Source: Halichondria panicea (Eukaryota; Porifera; Demospongiae; Suberitida; Halichondriidae). Taken from it: a stretch of 64,000 bases of DNA. The DNA lies in the NCBI RefSeq assembly GCF_963675165.1, contig NC_087393.1, positions 2,485,502-2,549,501 of the forward strand, in the 5' to 3' direction. Under the pieces are notes generated by a model that saw only the letters and a program-made list of their open reading frames with translations, was not told the origin of the DNA and searched no databases. Below, one piece after another: positions 1 to 12,980 of the stretch (position 1 is the first letter of the stretch; each line of letters begins with the position of its first letter). The translations under genes and the position numbers were made by a program.

Positions 1-142
1 ATACTACATTCAGCCAGTCATTGATACAAGGATAAGCAATGTAATGTACAATCAATTAATTGTATACCTTTCAGTCCTTGCCTCTGTATGTTTCGCGTAC
101 TTGATTACCCTCAGTAGACCCACGCACCATACCCTCGTACAG

Positions 143-3100
143 ATGAAGAGGTGGGCAGCTTCAATGGTATGATCAAATTTGTTCAGAGAGAGGAGTTTAA
201 GGAGCTGAATGTTGGGTTCTGTTTGGACGAGGGCTTGGCCAACCCGACAGACGCCTTCACTGTATTCTATGCTGAGAGGTCACCATGGTGTACGTGCATT
301 CATTGTGTGCCTATATATCTGTATGTGCTTAGAGTCAAAGTGCATAGTGTACGTATACTCAATCCTCCATGGCCCTCTGTGTTACAGCTGTGGTACTTTT
401 TTAAATCTAATTCGAATATTTCAATTTAACCCCTAATCTGGTTTCCAAAAATGAGTTCTTTAGGTGAATGGGCTCAATTAAGTCTTCTGTTGACAGGAAA
501 GCAGTGTGTACATTGTACCAATTTCCTTTCCAACTTGTTTATCAATTACACGAAATTATTCTGCTGCAGGGCTCACCATTCACTGTCCTGGTAATCCGGG
601 TCACGGCTCACGGTTCATCGAGAACACCGCTGTAGAGAAAGTGGTGCGTTGGATTCTCCGAAATGCCTTAATTAGGTTTGGGGTATACACAGGCACATTC
701 GTACATGTATGTGCGTTATAGGCATTGTCGAGTTCCCCACGTCAGGTATCTCTGGGTACTTAAGGCCTGGGTCAGGCAAGTGTGGTTGTTTTTCCTCTGG
801 GGGAGGTGGGGCACTGATAACATCATTGCCAACATTTAATGTAGATGATGTAGATTATGTAGTGTTAATGAGATTTATAATGTTTATTAATGTTATTCAT
901 TGCAAGTGAAGTCACGTGTCCAAGGTACTTGCTTAGCACTGCTGGAACCAGAGGAGGTCAGACATCACTTGAACTTTCACTAATTATGACCTTTTAATGA
1001 CATTCCAGGCCAAATTGCTGACTCAGCAGTAGCATCTACTGTACTTCTGCTAGTCTCTATTTCAGCCGCCCTCTAAAAGTTGGGCGGCCTAATAACGAGT
1101 CTACGTTATAGAGGGTGACTAATTCATGAGACAATATATTTCTGCACGGTTTCTGTCGCTGAATCTGTTGACAGCTAGTTGTGTTTGGTGTCTATGATGG
1201 TTACTGGACCTAACCCTATCAGCACATAATACCCATACTAGCTAGATCCGCCTAGATCCAGTCATGTTTTACTGCTGAGTCAGCAAAAACGAAAAGCAAT
1301 TTGGCCTGGAATGTCATTAAAAGGTCATAATTAGTGAAAGTTCAAGTGATGTCCGACCTCCTCTGTGCTGGAACTATTCTACAATATAAATCTAAATTAG
1401 CAACAAATGCGGTGGGCTTACACGAGGTAAGAGTACTTGTTTAGGCCCTTAAAAGATAGAGTAGGTTTTGTCATGATTATGTTTCCAGCTGGGGAATTAA
1501 TATGTGCAAAACTGCCTTAGCTATGCTGGCTTCTTTAGCTCTGACAGCCACTCTAGAGGTAGGCTATGTTGTGTATCTCAAGAATGCAGTAACTTTTACT
1601 CTTCCCCAGCTGGATCCTAGTACTTAGCTATGAGATGTTCATCTAGCCTTGTTTTTGAAGCTTGATCTTAGCTTCTTCATGTCCGCATTTGTGGTACAAA
1701 ACTGCCATGCCGTCATCACCATTCATGGGACTAATTAGCATAATTGAAATAAGTTTTAGAAAACATTGAGCTTCATTTTGGATCATTTTGATGCAGCATA
1801 CACTATATATTGCAAATAATACAGCAGTATGAACATAGTGTTCATTTTGGTATTTAAGGCTAGACCCGGGCCTTAACTACCCAGAGATTATGTTGTCCGT
1901 TAGCTTTCTGTACCTGCATGTATTGTTACACCTCATCTCATACCACAGCCCCTTCCAACATTGGCCGGCTTATTAATATTTTAGTTTGCTGATACGGTCG
2001 TTATCTCACTCTAAACAAAGCTAGTTAGTATTTTATGAGGTCGCTATTGTAATTGTATCGGTCAGTCATTTTACGGATTAAATATGTGTGAAGCAATCGT
2101 ACCTTCATTTTAAAGGCGCAGTAAAACAAAAGTAGATACTACGTTAAACTATTAGCCATCCTCGATTGGTTTTGGTTTGAGAGGGTAATGCAATACATAA
2201 ACTTGTATCGGAGCTCTCTGTATACATGTACATCGTAGGTGTTGATAATAATTATGTTTTAACAAACTCATTTTCTGTATAGCGCAAGATTCTGAACAGG
2301 GCGCTTGACTACAGAGATTCCCAGGAGGCAAGGTAAATCAGGCTGCATGAGCAGGAGAATGTACACTGTATTCAGTTTTTGGAGTTTGTATACTAAAGCA
2401 GTTTAAAGGACTAACTGCAAACGTTTATGAACAGTACAGCTTATTTATAGCATAAAGCCATTCTATGTAGCACTTAGATACATAATAACCAAGTCAAGCA
2501 ATGTCCTTTGCTGTTTTGACTTCACAGGAGGGACAGAGAAAAGCTGACATAGAGTAATTCAAGCTAAACTCAAAAAAATTGGAAACAGAGTAAAGACAAC
2601 GGACTTAGAGCTTGTCAGTGGTATAAGCTTACTTCTCTCAAGTATCTCCCAGGCCCTGAGTGATCTCTAGTGGATAGGAGAGCTAGAAACCAGGGATACA
2701 AAACCGTAGCGCAGTCCTCCATGTAATTATTTGCGAGCGCAATAATTACACGGAGTGCTTCACCGGATGTCAGTCCTTTTACATAGGGCGTGGGCGGTCG
2801 TTTCCAATCCCCTTTCTTTTGTATCTCTGCTTGATTCGATACCAATTAAGAATTTGTAACATATTGTTCAGGCTGAACTCTGACCCCTCACTACGACTGG
2901 GTGATGTGACCACACTCAATGTGACAATGCTAGGAGGTGGCGTCCAATGGAACGTCGTCCCTGACTCAATGTCCCTGGGCATGGACTTAAGAGTCACCAT
3001 AACTCAGGACCACCAGGTGTGAATTGTGTGATGGCAAGTCTATTATTCTACCCACGTCCTTGATGGAGGTGTACATAAACTCTAAATGCATGACCCTGAA

Positions 3101-4478
3101 AGTCAGAAGCATTGATCAGTTGTATATGTAAAGTGCTGGGACACACGCCTAACGGGAGGTGTGGGGGCATTCTCTAGGTAATTAATTTTATAGATTGCCT
3201 TTTCGTTGAATAAATTTTGCGCTATACGTACAGTATGTCAATGCATGTTGCGTCCACCATTAGCTATGTTTGTGTAAATTGTTAACCCTAGCGTTTCGAA
3301 AATTTGACGTTATACGGTACTTAATGAATATTTCACTTCCTTCTCAGGAGCTGCTTGAGATGATCCAGGGATGGGCACGGGAGGCGGGGGAGGATTGCAC
3401 TGTCGAGTTCAGGATCAGAGACAGCAAATCACCAGTAGTCAGCACTGACGAGAGTGACCCATGGTGGAGAGCATTCTCGTCTGCCTGCAAGCAGCGGTAC
3501 GTACCGGTGGGTATTAGCTACAGTCGTGCGCACTCAGTGCATGTGTTTCAGAGGGGTGGGTGGGTGGTGCTGAACAAAGTGTATCGAGAAAGTTGTATTG
3601 GCAATTGAAATTAACCTGCAGGGTGCTTTGTATATGAGTGCGTATTAAGCCTTTGTCTGTTATAATTATATACAGTGACTTGAAGGTTGAGAAGGAGGTA
3701 TTCCCAGCTGGCACCGACAGTCGAGTCATCAGACCAGTGAGTTTAACAGTTGATCCTAGATTGTAATTACATGTTTTGTATACCTTTGTAGTAAGTGGCT
3801 TTTGTTTTGTATATACGCTGTATCCAAGCGTATATATGTAGGTATTGCCCGAGCCTAGTAAGTATTATTCCAAAGTACGTACGTACAGTGCCTCTGTATT
3901 AAAGAGACTTGAGAGCATTTGACTGTATGCAATGTGCTAAACACGTACGTAGACTATAATTATACTGTGTAGCAGGAACATTTTGCGTTTTTAGAGGGCA
4001 GAGAAGTTAACGCGAAAATTATGACTGGGATAAACGCCCATGCACCGATATTTCAGCAAATTAAAGCTCTTGGTGGGTGTGGTTTCCTGGTATTAAAACG
4101 CAAATATTACAACCCACGAACATTTCTTCGGCTTTTGAGCCAAATAGCAAAAATTTGCACATCAAAAATTTCCCACTACATGTATACATTATGCATGTGC
4201 TTGTTGAGCACATGCACAACATTGTAGTCTGTGTAAGCTTGCACACGTACGTACGTACAGTTTACCCTGCTTCCTGATTGTCTCATGGCGTCCATGTAAA
4301 CCACTACATACACAACACACACACACAGCTTGGGATTCCTGCGCTGGGTTTCTCTGCTATCAACAACACACCCATCCTCCTTCATGACCATAACGAGTTT
4401 CTTAACGAGAGGGTCTTCCTCAAAGGAATTCCCATCTATGAGGACATAATAAGCAACTTAGCGTCAGTCAAACCATAA
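143..4478 (+). CDS. ACY1: aminoacylase-1 (N-acyl-L-amino-acid amidohydrolase), 5' end outside window
   Basis: Zinc-dependent M20-family enzyme that removes acyl groups from N-acetylated amino acids in the cytosol. Seven exons are in the window: 143-289, 570-643, 2283-2332, 2872-3016, 3348-3496, 3676-3736 and 4329-4478 (stop TAA). All phases join cleanly. Family landmarks are visible: [10 protein letters not shown] with the metal-site acidic pair, [37 protein letters not shown], the [10 protein letters not shown] dimerisation-domain strand, [14 protein letters not shown], and the C-terminal PALGFS...LLHDHNE segment with the late metal-binding His. The N-terminal exons lie upstream of position 1. 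The 1.6-kb intron 644-2282 carries a transposon (949-1365). The 3' end converges on the PKD-domain gene 275 bp away. Assignment is by recalled similarity to animal ACY1; close M20 relatives are a minor alternative. Confidence 0.9.
949..1365. mobile_element. 417-bp inverted-repeat transposon (CAGAGGAGG family) in an ACY1 intron
   Basis: The ends are CAGAGGAGGTC and GACCTCCTCTG, inside long imperfect inverted arms (about 949-1035 and 1265-1365) that share segments such as the CATTCCAGGCCAAATTGC block. It is flanked by a perfect 9-bp duplication, TGCTGGAAC, at 940-948 and 1366-1374. There is no coding capacity. A 9-bp target duplication fits Mutator-like non-autonomous elements; this class is an inference. 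Confidence 0.85.
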
Positions 4479-4753
4479 TATATACTGTCACACCAGACGT
4501 GTGTGTATTATACTATAGGCCATGCATATACTGCTTTTCATTTACTTTCATTTTGTGGTATTTAAAACAGGTATTATAGTTTTTGTCCATTCTATTTGCA
4601 TAATATTTTTTGTATGTCAAGCAATATATAAATGTAGTTGGATAGAATTATTATAGATGATATATAGCACAAATACAGTGATCAAACACAAAATTGTTAT
4701 CTACATGACTGTATAAAACACACAATGAACAATTCGGAACTATAAAAGGTACG

Positions 4754-7700
4754 TCACAGAGAATCATATGGAGTAAATGTGGCAACATTACGATTAATCA
4801 GTCTGTCACGCGGACTACTAGTCACATCATTGCTCTCAGTGTTCACTAATCCCACTCTATCTTGTTTACTCGGCCTGAAATAGTCCGCGAAGTTGCGAGA
4901 AACTTTTCTCACTTTCCCTTTGATAGTAGCTGTTGACTCAGAAAGCTCAACAAATCTAAAGTTAGCCGTTTCAGTCATTCTGTATTTGTATCGGCGGTAC
5001 GGAATGATGACAGTGACTATGACAATTATCACCACTACGACGATGGCCAGAAGTGCTGCTAGGACACCTACTGTTGTGCTAGAGATGATGACCACAGGTG
5101 AGGGTGCTGTGAGTGTGTGTGTGTGGGTGGGTGGGGGGGTGTATTAACAATACATGTTGGTTAACCGAACGTATCATTCAGTTGTTAACTTAGTCTCTTC
5201 CTAAGCCTTAGCTCTTAGCAAAACAATTACCTCTTCCTACATGTATAATACAAACTATTACTTTAGCTGAACAACAAAGTTGATAGAAAAGTATGGCCTG
5301 GTTCTTGTTAAGACTTAGCCTTGTCCTCAGGCCGAATTGTCTCTAAATCGGGTTGGGAACAAGGCTAGTTAGGACTAGGAACCACCAATAATGTTATTAC
5401 TGTATAACAATTATACTGTATAATTAATATACAGTAGACTCTCGCTATTCCGGCTCCCTGAAGTACGGCCACCTCGATATACCGGCCATTTGGCTTGGCA
5501 CGGAATGCTAGCTATATGTTTACTGCACAAAACTCACCCTGAAGTACGGCCACTCGCTATTCCGTTTACCGGCCAGTGCTGGCTGTCCCAAACAAGGTTT
5601 TCAATGTAATTTGAATCTAAGGTCGTCTTTAAGCCGCGGCTATTTCCTGAGCTACAGCCACCTCGCTATTCCAGCCAAGCTGCATGGTCCTAAGGGTGAC
5701 CGGATTAACGAGAGTCTACTGTACTCACTAAACTACAGAACCCTCTTACAGGCAATTCTGTCTGAAAAGACTATGTACATGTACTCTGATTTTCACTTTG
5801 AAATTTGGGGCAACAATAAAAAAAACTGAATAGGTACAACCATGTTCTACGTACCTCGTAGTTTTTGGATATACATGTACTAATGTATTCACCTCAAAGT
5901 GAGCTGCTAAGTACATTGGAACCTCCCATAACGGACCCTCCCACCAGAGGACAACCTCTTAATGGACACTAGCTAAGGCATGGACTGAAATTACTATAAT
6001 TATAAGAACATACATTAACATGCTATCTATAAGTCAGCAATTGAATAAACTTCTCACCAGAGGATAACCTTCGAAAAGAGGACAAAAGCTCTGTTCCCAA
6101 ATTGTTCTTTATTCAGAGGTTCCACATAATTCATAGTAACAGTGGAAAGTTGTAGTTAGAGGGTGTGAGCAACTTGCAACAATAAGACAGACAACTCACG
6201 TGCATAAACGTTGAAGGTGAAGCTTTCATTTTTGCAGTCCACAAAATTAGTGAAGTTTGCTATGATGCGATGTGCTCCTGGCATGGTGAAATTCATTTTC
6301 ACAGTGCTCATAACATTAGCTTGATTTTGAAGTGGCTCAAGAACTGTGATGCAGGTGATGTTGCCTTTGCTGGTTGAGTTTATTTCAGGCACTCTCGAGC
6401 ATGTTGTACTGTTTGGGAACACCATACACCAGCAGTACTTCACTGGGAAGCTGCAGCAGGGCAGAGATAGTACAAGGTTGGGAATGAACCGTACGTGCAT
6501 GGATGTATTCACTGGGTTTAGGCTCAACACTTTACTTATTGCTGATCATGTGACCTACAAGCCAATGACATCCATCAAATGCAGTCATGTGGCTAGTTTT
6601 AAATCTTCACTTTTTATATCTGTATGAATAACGTATGTGCTTGACAGAGGCCACTCTTGTGAACGGTCGCACTTAAATTCCCATCTTCAGTCAATAGAAG
6701 CTGCTCTCAAATAGTAGCCTCAGTGAACTTTGACCCTATCTGGCAACCATAATTAATACTGGTATCTACAGTAGCACTCAGCATTATCCAGTTCACCACC
6801 GATAAGCTCATTTTGTACTTGGACTACCGTATAGTGGGGTTATTTTGAGGCACAAAATTTTCGCAGATTATATTTTAGAGGATAGAGGTTCAAATGATCA
6901 CACCCGTACCCCTACAGTAGAGTTTCAATACTGGGATTTAAACCAATTTTCGGTATATCATAGCAACTAGGTGTGATTTAACTGCCATAAAACTCTAGCT
7001 AAATAAGCCCTGGGGCACACATTCCATAAAATACCTGTCTTGAGGGCACACTAAGTTTTAATGAATCGGTTAGTATTACAGAGCCAAAAAGAGGGGCGGG
7101 ACTCGCTATACACTGGTGATAAGGGCAGGACAGGTGGCAACATACTTTGCCCTCGGCCTCAGAGAGGTTTACTACCACAAAGCCCACAAAGCCAAATGTA
7201 CAACATGTACAGTACTGTACGGTTTACATTGCCTGCTAGATAGAGTGACGACCACATCAGACACACCCACACGGTGGGTATGTATATCATAGCAACTACA
7301 GGTAGGTGTGATTTAACTGCCATCAACTCTAGTCAAATAAGCCCTGGAGTACACATTCCATAAAATCACTGCCTTGAGGGTACACTAAGTTTTGATAAAT
7401 GAGTTAGTGTTACAGAGCCAAAAAGAGGGGCGGGGCTCGCTATACACTGGTGATAAGGGCAGGACAGGTGGCAACATACTTTGCCCTCGGCCTCAGAGAG
7501 GTTTACTACCACAAAGCCAAATGTACAACATGTACAGTACTGTACGGTTTACATTACCTGCCAGATAGAGTGACGACCACATCAGACACACCCACTTTCA
7601 CGGAATTGTATCTGCCAACATTGATAGTGTGCTCAGTCAGCGTCTCTGTACATAGCAACGCAAGCATTTTGTAAGTGGGGGACCATTGAGGGCAGAAAAA

Positions 7701-10640
7701 TAGCGGTATGAAAATCTCATGGCTTTGTACACTATTATACTACACAGTATGATGGCGTGACACTCGAGGAGGTCCAACATCACATGCGTGCACGAATCAC
7801 TACAAGTTCAGTGCATTGATGCCACGTGATAATGTCCATGTTAAATACACTAGCCCTTGTAGTGATTCATGCACGCATGTTGGACCTCCTTTGCATGACA
7901 CATGACACTAACACCAGTCCCACAAATCAGCCATTATCAGATCTCCCCACAATTAGAGGTTGACCACTACTGTAACAATAAAATATGTTTGTAGGCCCAC
8001 TTTAGGAATGCAATACACACACCTGACATGTTCTGTTTGCAGCACAAACTGATATTGAGTATAACAAGGTGTCTACATAGCAACTCAATTCACATAGCTG
8101 GTTTTGAATGACTTGAATAATGAACATCTTTAAACTAAGCTAGCTGATCCGGTCATGTATATAATTATATATGACATATGCCTGCATACGGAATAACATC
8201 AGGCCTATTCATTTATTTACAAACTGCACAACATACTCAAACAACCTCTCTGACCAAAACACACTTACCGTATACACTAACGTTGCTATGTTTGGAAGAA
8301 TGTACAGCAAGCTCATCATCTTCCAACACCACCAGTGCATCCACAGTGTAATGATACACTCCTTTACCGCTATACAAGTGCTCGACTGTAGACACATTGC
8401 TGTGATTCTGGGAAACATAAAGAGTATGCCCATCTCCAAAGTTATACGTGAAATGAACGTCAGTGAAGTTAGTGAAGTTTACTGAGGACTTGAAAGTCAG
8501 GTTTCCAATTTGATAGTGTTTCTTAGATAGAGAGGAGGTACAAACTGGACCGACGAGGGCAGGTTTAATGGGTACGAGGGGTTCTCCAATGGAATGGATG
8601 TTTTGAAGCTTGGGTTGGGAGACTTTCACTTTCAAGTTGAGACCACTGTTATCTGGAAGAGCAGACAAAACTGGGATTTAGACCAACCCGATACATTAAA
8701 GAGTGCCCCTTATTGTTCATCTTCACACATGGTTTTTTCTATACAGATAAAATGTAGTCACAATAGCTAGGTCTGTGTACACAAGTGAAAAAAGCCACTG
8801 TTACTGCACTCAGGCCCTTAAAACAACACACTGTTACAGTATTCTATTGTTGAAATTTGCCAGCACGCCTACAGAGCAATAGAATACCTATTCCACAGAG
8901 CAACCCACATAGAGCTGGAGTACAATACTACATTATGCTCAGACAAAATAATTTTGCACATACATTAGATTCTGACACACCACTGCACCTCGACACTGAT
9001 TGATTATCAAGAGCTTTCACTATGTATAATAATAGTGGTGCAATAGTGGGGAGATCGAAGGTACTTGAAATTCTATTATGGCTAAAAAGTGCATTCAGCC
9101 TTAAGTTACGAGTTATGTCATTGACTGGTATACACTTAGGACACAGCACTCACTTACTTGCCACTAAAACTGTTTTATGTTCACAATCCACCAGATTAGA
9201 GTAGCTCGAGTCACTATACACGCGCACAATCACTTCATTCCGCCCAGTCATGTTCCAATACAGGTCTGTGTTGAAACTTGACTCATTGCTGTTCAAACAT
9301 TTTAGGAGTCGAACGTTATTGGTATCGCCGAGCATACTGCACAGTCTGTAATAGTACGTTTCTTCCTTAGTCTTGTTTGACACGGAAATGACTACTTGTG
9401 ATATGGCACCATAGTAAGTGTAGCTGTCCATGGAGATGTTGACTAAGTCATGGACGTCACAGTCCGAGAAATCGGAGCTGCAAGGTACTGTGCATTTGTG
9501 CGTGCGTGTACAGAAATAGATGTAGTCAAAAGCACACCACTTACACATGTACATGCGATGGAGGTTTGTCATTAAAGGTTCTTAGATTTGCACTTGTACT
9601 GAAATATTAAACACATCAAGTTACATGCAGCATCTCACACAAGCTCTAATTAGGGGTAATGAAAGAATCTGAATTTCTGGAATTTCACAAGTACAAAGCC
9701 GAGTTTGTACTTTCAAAGGTGATGTTCATTATTATACTGTTACCAAAACATTCTATGTTTGATGCTCATTGATTACAATCACTATTCCCGAGAAAAAAAG
9801 AACACAAGCGCTAAACTTGAGGACAACTTTGTAAACCCCAAAAAAAGAAATTTGCGATCTGCACAGGTACAGGACAGGTGTGGAACAAGTACATAACTGC
9901 AAAACACTTCAGAGTAAATTGTCACGTCAAATCAAACATATGTATACGTGCTTCTAGCATCACACAGTTAACAGTTACCGTAAGACCTCGATTTATAGCG
10001 ACACTTTTTAATAATTACAAAGCCAGAGGTCGCTTCTTTTGGAGGTTGAAAAATTATATTAAAGTCCTGGTGTCGCATATTTAGAGGGTCGCATCTAATT
10101 GGAGGTAACTTTACAGAGTCTACTTGCCTCGATTTCAGGCTGCTTAAAAACACTGATTTTCCAGTGGGCTACAATCGAGGCTAGGGAGTGGCTAAATTTA
10201 CCTCTATTTAGAACGCGACATTGAAAAATAATTATCTACGCAGCTATCGCTACTTTTAGTGATCAGAAAATTGCTGAAGCTCCGGCCTAGGTGTCGCCTA
10301 TTTGGAGGGTCGCCTTAAATCAAGGTATTACGGTAACCCAAAACCACGTGACGGGACAGCAGTGCAAGTGAGGTATAGTGCAAAATTAATTTCACACTTG
10401 CGCTGTATTTAATATACGAGATCGAGAGTGCGTGCATGAATATAGAATTGTACTGCATTATTAAATGCACTCACGTTGAGACATGACTGCTCCTGTCAGT
10501 GTCTCATCAGTTGCATTGATAGGAGTGGGACACAAATCACTGTCCGAATTAAACTGTGACAGCACAGCTCTAAACTGAAGCAGAATGGCCAAGGACACGA
10601 CAGTCATAACAGTGCTAGTGTTCATCGTAGACAATGCCAT
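4754..10640 (-). CDS. single-pass membrane glycoprotein with PKD-like domain (PMEL/GPNMB/TMEM130-like)
   Basis: Six exons on the minus strand: 10640-10475, 9487-9158, 8652-8269, 7645-7558, 6450-6200 and 5106-4754. Together they give 1572 nt, or 523 residues, with matching phases throughout. The start at 10640 begins a signal peptide (hydrophobic MTVVSLAILLQF, cut near residue 30). The ectodomain is rich in N-glycosylation sequons (NFTNFT, NVS, NMTG). A PKD-like fold is suggested near residues 225-320 by FTYNFGDGH and the following YHYTVDALVVL strand, and it spans exons 3 and 4. A strongly hydrophobic helix (about residues 415-441) is followed by YRRYKYR and a tail of about 80 residues. Order and size recall vertebrate PMEL/GPNMB/TMEM130, but family assignment is inference. 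The exon 1 to 2 junction is the least certain. It shares a short divergent promoter region with the F-box gene. Confidence 0.78.
5432..5721. mobile_element. 290-bp TA-flanked inverted-repeat element, CAGTAGACTCTCGCTATTCCGG ends
   Basis: Begins CAGTAGACTCTCGC after TA (5430-5431) and ends GAGAGTCTACTG before TA (5722-5723). Internal copies of the motif 'CTCGCTATTCCGG' and 'GAAGTACGGCCAC' recur. TA duplications and CAG ends suggest a pogo/Tigger-type MITE (inferred). A fragment of the same end lies at about 30225-30285. It sits in the last intron of the PKD-domain gene. Confidence 0.75.
6952..7593. repeat. tandem duplication (about 320 bp, two copies) within the PKD-domain gene
   Basis: Two adjacent direct copies, about 6952-7270 and 7283-7593, share most of their bases: CATAGCAACTA, the block around GAGGGGCGGG, TAAGGGCAGGACAGGTGGCA and GACCACATCAGACACACCCAC. 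The second copy reaches into the 3' part of exon 4, so the first copy contains a relic of that exon. Confidence 0.85.
7233..7270 (-). pseudogene. relic of duplicated exon 4 end of the PKD-domain gene
   Basis: On the minus strand this repeats the last ~38 nt of the active exon (7558-7645), still encoding VGVSDVVVTLS. The splice donor that is GTAATG in the working copy is GCAATG here, and the exon's 5' half and acceptor were not duplicated. It is probably inactive. Confidence 0.6.
7764..7892. mobile_element. 129-bp near-palindromic element related to the CAGAGGAGG family
   Basis: Starts TCGAGGAGGTCCAACAT and ends ATGTTGGACCTCCTTT. Flanking 9-mers GCGTGACAC (7755-7763) and GCATGACAC (7893-7901) differ at one base, a likely target duplication. 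The inner sequence (CACGAATCACTACAAGTTCA) recurs at about 36479-36575, suggesting a related copy there. Confidence 0.65.
9978..10333. mobile_element. 356-bp TA-flanked inverted-repeat element, CCGTAAGACCTCGATTTA ends
   Basis: The left end CCGTAAGACCTCGATTTA follows TA, and the right end TAAATCAAGGTATTACGG precedes TA. The interior repeats 'GGTCGC' and 'AATTGGAGG' motifs. A relative lies at about 16466-16786 and an inverted partial one at about 56230-56500. It lies in intron 1 of the PKD-domain gene. Confidence 0.75.
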
Positions 10641-10890
10641 GATATCTTGAGCTTGAGCTGGTGAGGTCGCGTCGAGGGTGAGGTAAAGAAGAATGGACTT
10701 CTTATAAAACTGCTTTATGTCTTTGTTTAGCACACGCCCCTTTACCGGATGTAGGTCACATGCTTTGCAGGAGTAACTGCACTTTGAACCATTGTATGAG
10801 TGTACATGTGACGATTATTTCCTAATAACAACCTGGTTAATTATGCCAATTGAAATTATAAACTTTATCTATGTTGACGTTGGAAGTTAA
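10641..10890. promoter_or_regulatory. short divergent intergenic region between PKD-domain and F-box genes
   Basis: Only about 250 bp separate the two start codons, which point away from each other, so both promoters should lie here. I see no clear TATA box or other named motif. Shared regulation is inferred from layout only. Confidence 0.5.
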
Positions 10891-12980
10891 ATGGAGACAT
10901 TGGACATGGTACGAAATCTATTTTCCTATTGTTCTCATCAGGAGCAACTGACTCTGTTGCAGGAGCTCCCCAAGTTCTTGTGCAGGGACTTTATCGTCCT
11001 CCTTCCCCTAGATGTTGTACCATTGGTACTGGAATATCTGGAGCCAGCTGATATTATCACCAGTTGTATGATGGTGAGGATTAAGCATTAAGGCGACGTT
11101 AAATATAAGGACATTTCGCCATAAATTCATTTGTTTTGTGTACATACGTAGCTACCGTATAGCGGGTAATTTTCATGGGGCAAAATATTTGTGGTTTTCG
11201 TGGTTGGAGGTCTGACCATGAATATTTTACCCACGAATGAAGCGACCTTGCCTACCTTTACCTGCAGTGCAAGCTCCAACCACGAAAATATTACCCACGA
11301 AATGTCTCTATATTGCTGAACCACGAATATTTTGTCCCCCGAAAATTACCTGCTATACGGTATATAGACTGTGCTTTAGATCTGCGTATATAGTATCCCA
11401 TATCATTTCCAAGACTCTTAGTCTTGCTGATATAGCCACAGCGAGACAACATTTCTGTGGCTATATCGATACTACACTGCACTGTAGGTATCCTCGAGGC
11501 TTCGACTACAATGCATCAAGTAATACTTAGCCTTGTTCCTGACACGACTTTACTCCATTGTCATCGCCTAGCGCTACAACCGGATGTACATGTACCTTCT
11601 CTGAAGCACTTTTCACATGTAGATCTTACCAATTATTTTCCCCCGCTATAGGTGTCCACAAGATGGCGGCGTTTAATCGGTAACTGCAAGTCTTACTGGA
11701 GATCGCAATACTTCAAGTTGCACAAGACAGTTATCTGCTCTGAGAAGAGATCATTTAGAGAATTGACAATCAAAACTTTAAAATTTGAAAGACATCTACG
11801 AACGGCAATACCTACAACTATGACACTATACTCACGAAGCCATCACGTTTTACCAATCGGCTCATCTTTCAAGTGGTTTTATGACGACACTCTGCTTTTC
11901 ATACATTATTTCTGTGGCTCATCTTTTGAGAAGCGTACATTTGAAGTGAACGCTAATGACATTAGCCGCAGTATGAGGGTCCTTTGGTCATGGTCCACGA
12001 ATGGAGGTGCTCTTTTCTATGGCAATGACGGCACATGGACACTCATACCCTATCCTCTCATCGACTCATCTCGACCTGTTCATCCTCCACTTCAAACTAA
12101 AATGTGGCAAGGTGATATTTGTAGCCCTGCTCACTTTGTCTTTGGTGGCTGCCCTGTTTGTCGAATAGTGGTTAAGGCTGTTAGGCATATCAACCAAGAG
12201 AGTGGTACTTGGACTATCAATATTGTGAAACTTTTGGATGGACCTACTAACGAGGCAGGTATCGAAGAACTTCAATTCCATTTCGTACCAGATCCTGAGT
12301 TAGTGAGAAGTGCTCTATTTACCATTCGCTCTGTCCGTCTCATTCCCATCTCCGAGGTTCAAAATTCTACGCATGGCCTGTTTTGTAACGAACATCAACT
12401 GTTTGTTCAAATAGGTGTTGGGTTAGTTATTCGAGAGCTGAGTTATAATGACAAAGGTGACTTCCAGCTATCTGGTCCCTCACATATATTGTGCCCTGAG
12501 GGATTTTCTTGGTCCGATATTGGTAATCCAGATTGTAGTAATTTTGTCGTTAGCAATGATAGAACTTTAGTTGCTGTTATGCCAAAAGAAAACAAATTAA
12601 GTGTTTGGAATCTTAAAGATGGTGTTGTCTATTCGCATTCAATCTTAGAACGGATTCTGAGACCGATTGCAGCTGTTGAAAAGATGTTCATAATATCTGT
12701 CGGAAAGTTATACAGTGTGGTTAGTCATGTGACAATCATGGGCAGGGCACATGTTGATTTCTTTGTGCTATCAACAACTACTGGAAGAGTAGTATTTGAG
12801 ACTGGTTTATTTATAAATGAAAGTGGTGTTTCATCTTTATCGGGAGGTATTTGCCTTGATGAGCTATGGGCAAGAAAGGATACTCGATCTTATATTGACT
12901 TTTGTCACTTAATGAGTGTTGACTCATCACTGCCTTCTTCACGTTCAATTGATATTTATACTGTAGTACTAAGATCCTAA
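10891..12980 (+). CDS. F-box protein, probable SCF ubiquitin-ligase substrate adaptor
   Basis: Two exons, 10891-11073 and 11652-12980, join in phase 0 (donor GTGAGG, acceptor TATAG) to give 503 residues. The join rebuilds an F-box near residues 38-85: LPLDVVPLVLEYLEPADI, a cysteine-containing helix, then VSTRWRRLIG. F-box proteins bind SKP1 and carry substrates to cullin-1 ligases. The rest, about 400 residues, looks like a beta-strand repeat fold. KLSVWNLKDGVV resembles a WD/propeller blade, but I cannot count blades reliably. The second exon is 1.3 kb, long for this window. The 578-bp intron carries a 210-bp palindromic element. Substrate unknown. Confidence 0.82.
11153..11362. mobile_element. 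210-bp palindromic MITE with TACCGTATAGCGGG ends (copy 1)
   Basis: The ends are complementary: TACCGTATAGCGGGTAATTT and AAATTACCTGCTATACGGTA. Nested inverted repeats of 'CCACGAATATTTTG' fill the interior. A nearly identical 210-bp copy in the opposite orientation is at 59733-59942. It sits in the F-box gene intron. Confidence 0.85.

Noticed and set aside
2525..2560. Apparent ACY1 exon after ...TTCACAG at about 2528
   Set aside because: In the required phase it reaches a stop (TAG) after a few codons; the exon at 2872 fits phase and family sequence.
6999..7187. Minus-strand frame in the tandem duplication as a coding exon
   Set aside because: No acceptor/donor pair keeps the phase set by exon 4, and the frame lies in a repeat.
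8171..8485. Plus-strand 104-codon frame
   Set aside because: Antisense shadow of PKD-gene exon 3.
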